Shown here piece by piece: positions 20,660 through 20,673 of a DNA stretch of 20,673 nucleotides. Source of the DNA: HGM13233 sp964478515 (GTDB taxonomy: Bacteria > Bacillota > Clostridia > Oscillospirales > Ruminococcaceae); NCBI GenBank assembly GCA_964478515.1, contig CAYZIL010000030.1:1-20673 (forward strand). Reading direction: 5' to 3'. A program made the translations under genes and the position numbers. The notes under the pieces are model-generated. The model did not search any database. It was not told the DNA's origin and was given only the letters and a program-made list of their open reading frames with translations. Positions within the stretch are counted from its first letter, which is position 1. Every line of letters begins with the position of its first letter.

Positions 20660-20673
20660 AAAGGTAGACCTTT
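20660..20673. repeat. Palindrome with 2-bp centre upstream of the recombinase, possible recombination site or operator
   Basis: AAAGGT-AG-ACCTTT is a perfect 6-bp inverted repeat around a central dinucleotide, 61 bp before the recombinase start. Serine recombinase crossover sites have this shape and often lie beside the recombinase gene. The window ends at its last base, so the full size cannot be judged. Confidence 0.35.

Noticed and set aside
1..20673. A defence island, toxin-antitoxin pair, prophage or biosynthetic cluster
   Set aside because: Apart from the serine recombinase, no gene resembles defence, phage, toxin or specialised-metabolite functions; most are metabolic or envelope genes in compact operons.

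Overview
The window is a gene-dense stretch of a GC-rich chromosome, most likely from an anaerobic Clostridia-like Bacillota. The evidence is indirect. Shine-Dalgarno sites are strong (AAGGAGG, GGGAGG) and some genes use TTG starts. The window encodes an apparent (Re)-type citrate synthase, a type known from strict anaerobes, a CmpB-family (PF06541) membrane protein, an Mrp/NBP35 Fe-S carrier and an M42 peptidase. The many long open frames antisense to real genes come from high GC at third codon positions.

Layout. 1-366 (+) is the 3' end of an FAD-linked oxidase of the alkyl-DHAP-synthase type, with a terminator behind it. 4766-529 (-) holds an ABC exporter pair (ATPase, then a giant FtsX-type permease with a coiled-coil arm), followed by a DUF3788 protein. 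5006-6916 (+) is an mrp operon: a consensus-like promoter, mrp with a TTG start, a C_GCAxxG_C_C redox protein overlapping it by 4 bp, and an unknown 171-aa protein, then a terminator. 12243-7283 (-) is the best-defined unit: (Re)-citrate synthase, aconitase, NAD-type isocitrate dehydrogenase and a FadR-type GntR regulator, joined by two ATGA overlaps and a 1-nt gap. Its promoter is TTGACG-17-TATAAT, with a perfect GntR-type palindrome lying on the -10/+1 region. 13960-12453 (-) is a PPC/DUF296 protein followed by a zinc alcohol dehydrogenase-like gene with a strong terminator. 14126-15595 (+) is an unusual CmpB-PAP2 fusion. 17300-16011 (-) is a processive-type family 2 glycosyltransferase. 17719-18573 (+) is a lipoprotein made of two related domains. 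19884-18799 (-) is an M42 metallopeptidase, and 20599-19943 (-) is a small serine recombinase.

How the genes work together. The citrate operon would turn oxaloacetate plus acetyl-CoA into 2-oxoglutarate, the oxidative branch of an incomplete TCA cycle that feeds glutamate. Its own regulator is the last gene and a matching operator overlaps the promoter, so it looks like a self-contained feedback circuit. The mrp operon is probably concerned with Fe-S or redox handling. A 25-bp palindrome with the same flanks occurs twice (7070-7094 and 15753-15777), each time between convergent genes and beyond the plus-strand terminator. The 3-nt loop is reversed between the copies relative to the flanks.

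I found no CRISPR array, rRNA, recognisable tRNA or complete transposon. I did not find a clear multi-gene defence or other wholly new system. The most interesting items are the citrate-operon circuit, the CmpB-PAP2 fusion, the hairpin repeat and the attenuator-like terminator before the M42 gene.
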